Origin: Frondihabitans australicus
Lineage (GTDB): Bacteria; Actinomycetota; Actinomycetes; Actinomycetales; Microbacteriaceae
Direction: 5' to 3'
Length of the DNA: 64,000 bases
Assembly (NCBI RefSeq): GCF_003634555.1
Contig: NZ_RBKS01000001.1
Span: forward strand, 2,790,001 to 2,854,000
Shown here: positions 62,647 to 64,000 of the stretch, one piece after another
Layout of the letters: each line of letters starts with the position of its first letter
How positions within the stretch are numbered: the stretch's first letter is position 1
Made by a program: the position numbers and the translations under genes
The notes under the pieces: generated by a model
Databases searched by the model: none
What the model was told of the DNA's origin: nothing
What the model saw: the letters and a program-made list of their open reading frames with translations, nothing else

Positions 62647-64000
62647 ATGACCGAGCACGACCACTCCGACGACTCCGCGCACGGTGGCCTCACCGACCAC
62701 CCCGTGCCCGAGACGCTGGCGGCACCCATCGTGCCGACCGGCCCGTTGACCGCGCACTTCGACCCCGTGAGCCTGCGACCCGCGATCGACGCCGCAGCGA
62801 TCGAGGGGCGCCTCGCCGAGCTCGGCGCGAGCCGGAGCACCGCCGCCCTCGGCGAGCGAGCCGACCTGCTGCGCATGCTGGGCCGCCTCGACGATGCGCT
62901 CGCGATCAGCGAGGAGGCCTTCCGCCTCGCCCACTTCACCGGCGACCGAGCCGACTCGACCGCCGCGCGCATCCGCCGCGCCTACGTCTTCAAAGAGCAG
63001 GGCCGCCTCGAGCGCGCGCTCAACGACCTGCACACCAGCCGCATCAGCGCCGCCACCGAGGAGTGGAGCGCGCTCGAGGCCGCCGCCGCCGAGCTCGAGG
63101 GCTACACGCTGTACGACCTCGGCCGGTACGAGGAGTCGCGCGAGTCGCTCGGCGCCGCCCTGGCCGCGTACGAGAAGTCGGGCGCCCCGGCGGAGCGCAC
63201 GAACGGGCTGCGCGTGGCGATCGAGGGCGTGATGCGGGCGATCCTGCAGAAGAACAGCCCCGACCCGGTCGAGGATGAACCCGCGGTGGCGCCGACCGGC
63301 GAGGCAGCCGCGCCCTCGCCCGCCGAGGTGCCGAGCGGGGCGGAGACGCTTCCCGAGGCTCCGGCCGTCGCCGATCCTGCGCCCACCCTGGCCACCGCCC
63401 CCGACGACTTCGACGCCGTGGTGCGACCCGTCGTCCTCGACAGCCCCGGCTACCTGGGCGGCGAGTCGGCGGCGCCTCAGCATGCCGCGCCCGATGCGAG
63501 CGACGAAGACGACGACGACGTGATCGAGGCCGAGGCCTTCCTCGAGGGCGCGGGCGAGACATCCGCCCCGGCCGCCGAAGACGAGCCCGGTCACGTCGAC
63601 GAGGTCGTCGTGGCCGAGGTCGAGGGCGACGACGACGAGTCCGACGTCGAGGACACCGACCCGGCCCCGCTCTTCCGCACGACGGGCTCGCCGGCGTTCC
63701 TCGGCAGCCCGGCCGAGCGGCCCGCGCCGCAGCGGCTCGACCCCGACGCGGGCGCCCGGCTCGACCCCGACGCTCCCGCCGACGAGGCGATCCCCGATGC
63801 GGCGTCGATCGGCGTCGAGACGCAGGCGATCGCGATCCCGCACGCCACGGCCCCGGGTCGTGCCCGCCGGATCATCGACGACGAAGACCGCAACGAAGAC
63901 GACGACGAGCAGCCGAGCAACGGCTTCGACGCCGAGGTCAACCGCGCCCGCAAGGCCGCTCGCTCGATCTGGGGCGCGTTCGACGCGACGAACGACGACT
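62647..64000 (+). CDS. TPR-like protein with acidic low-complexity region (3' end beyond window)
   Basis: An open frame from the ATG at 62647 to the window edge (451 codons seen). Residues about 55-200 form helical repeats of TPR type (GRLDDALAISEEAFRLAHF, GRLERALNDLHTSRISAA, YDLGRYEESRESLGAALAAY). The following 250 residues are rich in Asp, Glu, Pro and Ala, including a stretch of DEDDDD and basic islands. No membrane segment or signal peptide is seen. Its role is not recognised; it may be a cytoplasmic scaffold. Confidence 0.7.
   Translation, partial: MTEHDHSDDSAHGGLTDHPVPETLAAPIVPTGPLTAHFDPVSLRPAIDAAAIEGRLAELGASRSTAALGERADLLRMLGRLDDALAISEEAFRLAHFTGDRADSTAARIRRAYVFKEQGRLERALNDLHTSRISAATEEWSALEAAAAELEGYTLYDLGRYEESRESLGAALAAYEKSGAPAERTNGLRVAIEGVMRAILQKNSPDPVEDEPAVAPTGEAAAPSPAEVPSGAETLPEAPAVADPAPTLATAPDDFDAVVRPVVLDSPGYLGGESAAPQHAAPDASDEDDDDVIEAEAFLEGAGETSAPAAEDEPGHVDEVVVAEVEGDDDESDVEDTDPAPLFRTTGSPAFLGSPAERPAPQRLDPDAGARLDPDAPADEAIPDAASIGVETQAIAIPHATAPGRARRIIDDEDRNEDDDEQPSNGFDAEVNRARKAARSIWGAFDATNDD

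Overview
The window is a high-GC (about 70% by eye) chromosome segment from an actinomycete, most likely a motile member of the Micrococcales such as Microbacteriaceae. The basis is the codon use, actinobacterial RpoB and RpoC, LAxTG-type sorting signals, a single-membrane flagellum without P- and L-ring genes, and frequent GTG and TTG starts. Genus and species cannot be named from the sequence alone. No tRNA, rRNA, CRISPR array, insertion sequence or prophage was seen.

Layout. (1) 1-9041, minus strand: a type IV pilus operon reading pilB, pilT, pilC, two major-type pilins, then three minor-pilin-like genes; the last runs off the left edge. Prepilin peptidase and PilM/N/O are not in the window. 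(2) 9281-16699, minus strand: rpoC and rpoB, both with TTG starts. (3) 17002-27955: accessory genes, namely a LysE-type exporter with a divergent LysR regulator, an SDR oxidoreductase, an orphan sensor kinase, two paralogous LAxTG-anchored surface proteins, a NarL-type two-component system with a membrane protein, and a spermidine-synthase-like protein. (4) 27996-61388: an almost complete flagellar cluster, interrupted by a RimK-type ligase, a RimB-like protease, a HAD hydrolase and a DoxX-like protein. (5) 61455-64000: a secreted repeat protein broken by an in-frame TAG, and the start of a TPR-type protein cut by the right edge.

The flagellar genes form five transcription units. Each is preceded by a near-identical sigma-28 box (TAAC or TTAC, 15 bases, GCCGATAG or GCCGATAA): fliM-N-O-P-Q-R-flhB-flhA-flhF-like-csrA; flbD-motA-motB; flgB-flgC-fliE-F-G-H-I-J-nlpC-fliK-flgD-flgE; fliC (with fliD, fliS and a FliT-like gene behind a hairpin); and flgN-flgK-flgL-fliW. 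FliA is encoded in the window. Basal body, export gate, motor and filament therefore all look FliA-dependent, a flat rather than tiered hierarchy.

The most interesting system is post-transcriptional. CsrA (27996-28265) and its antagonist FliW (60939-61388) are both present. Short hairpins presenting ACGGAT in the loop lie in the leaders of fliC (with a second GGA site on the Shine-Dalgarno), flgB (two hairpins) and flbD. This suggests that CsrA/FliW controls rod and motor operons as well as flagellin. Other notable points are a frame-independent, over-represented nonamer GMTCCTGCG (a possible Chi-like or uptake-like word), a RimK-TrkA_C ligase divergent from a RimB-like protease, an FlhB with NPTE instead of NPTH, an FlhF-like protein without a P-loop, and shared CCCC-GGGG dyads before surface and motility genes.
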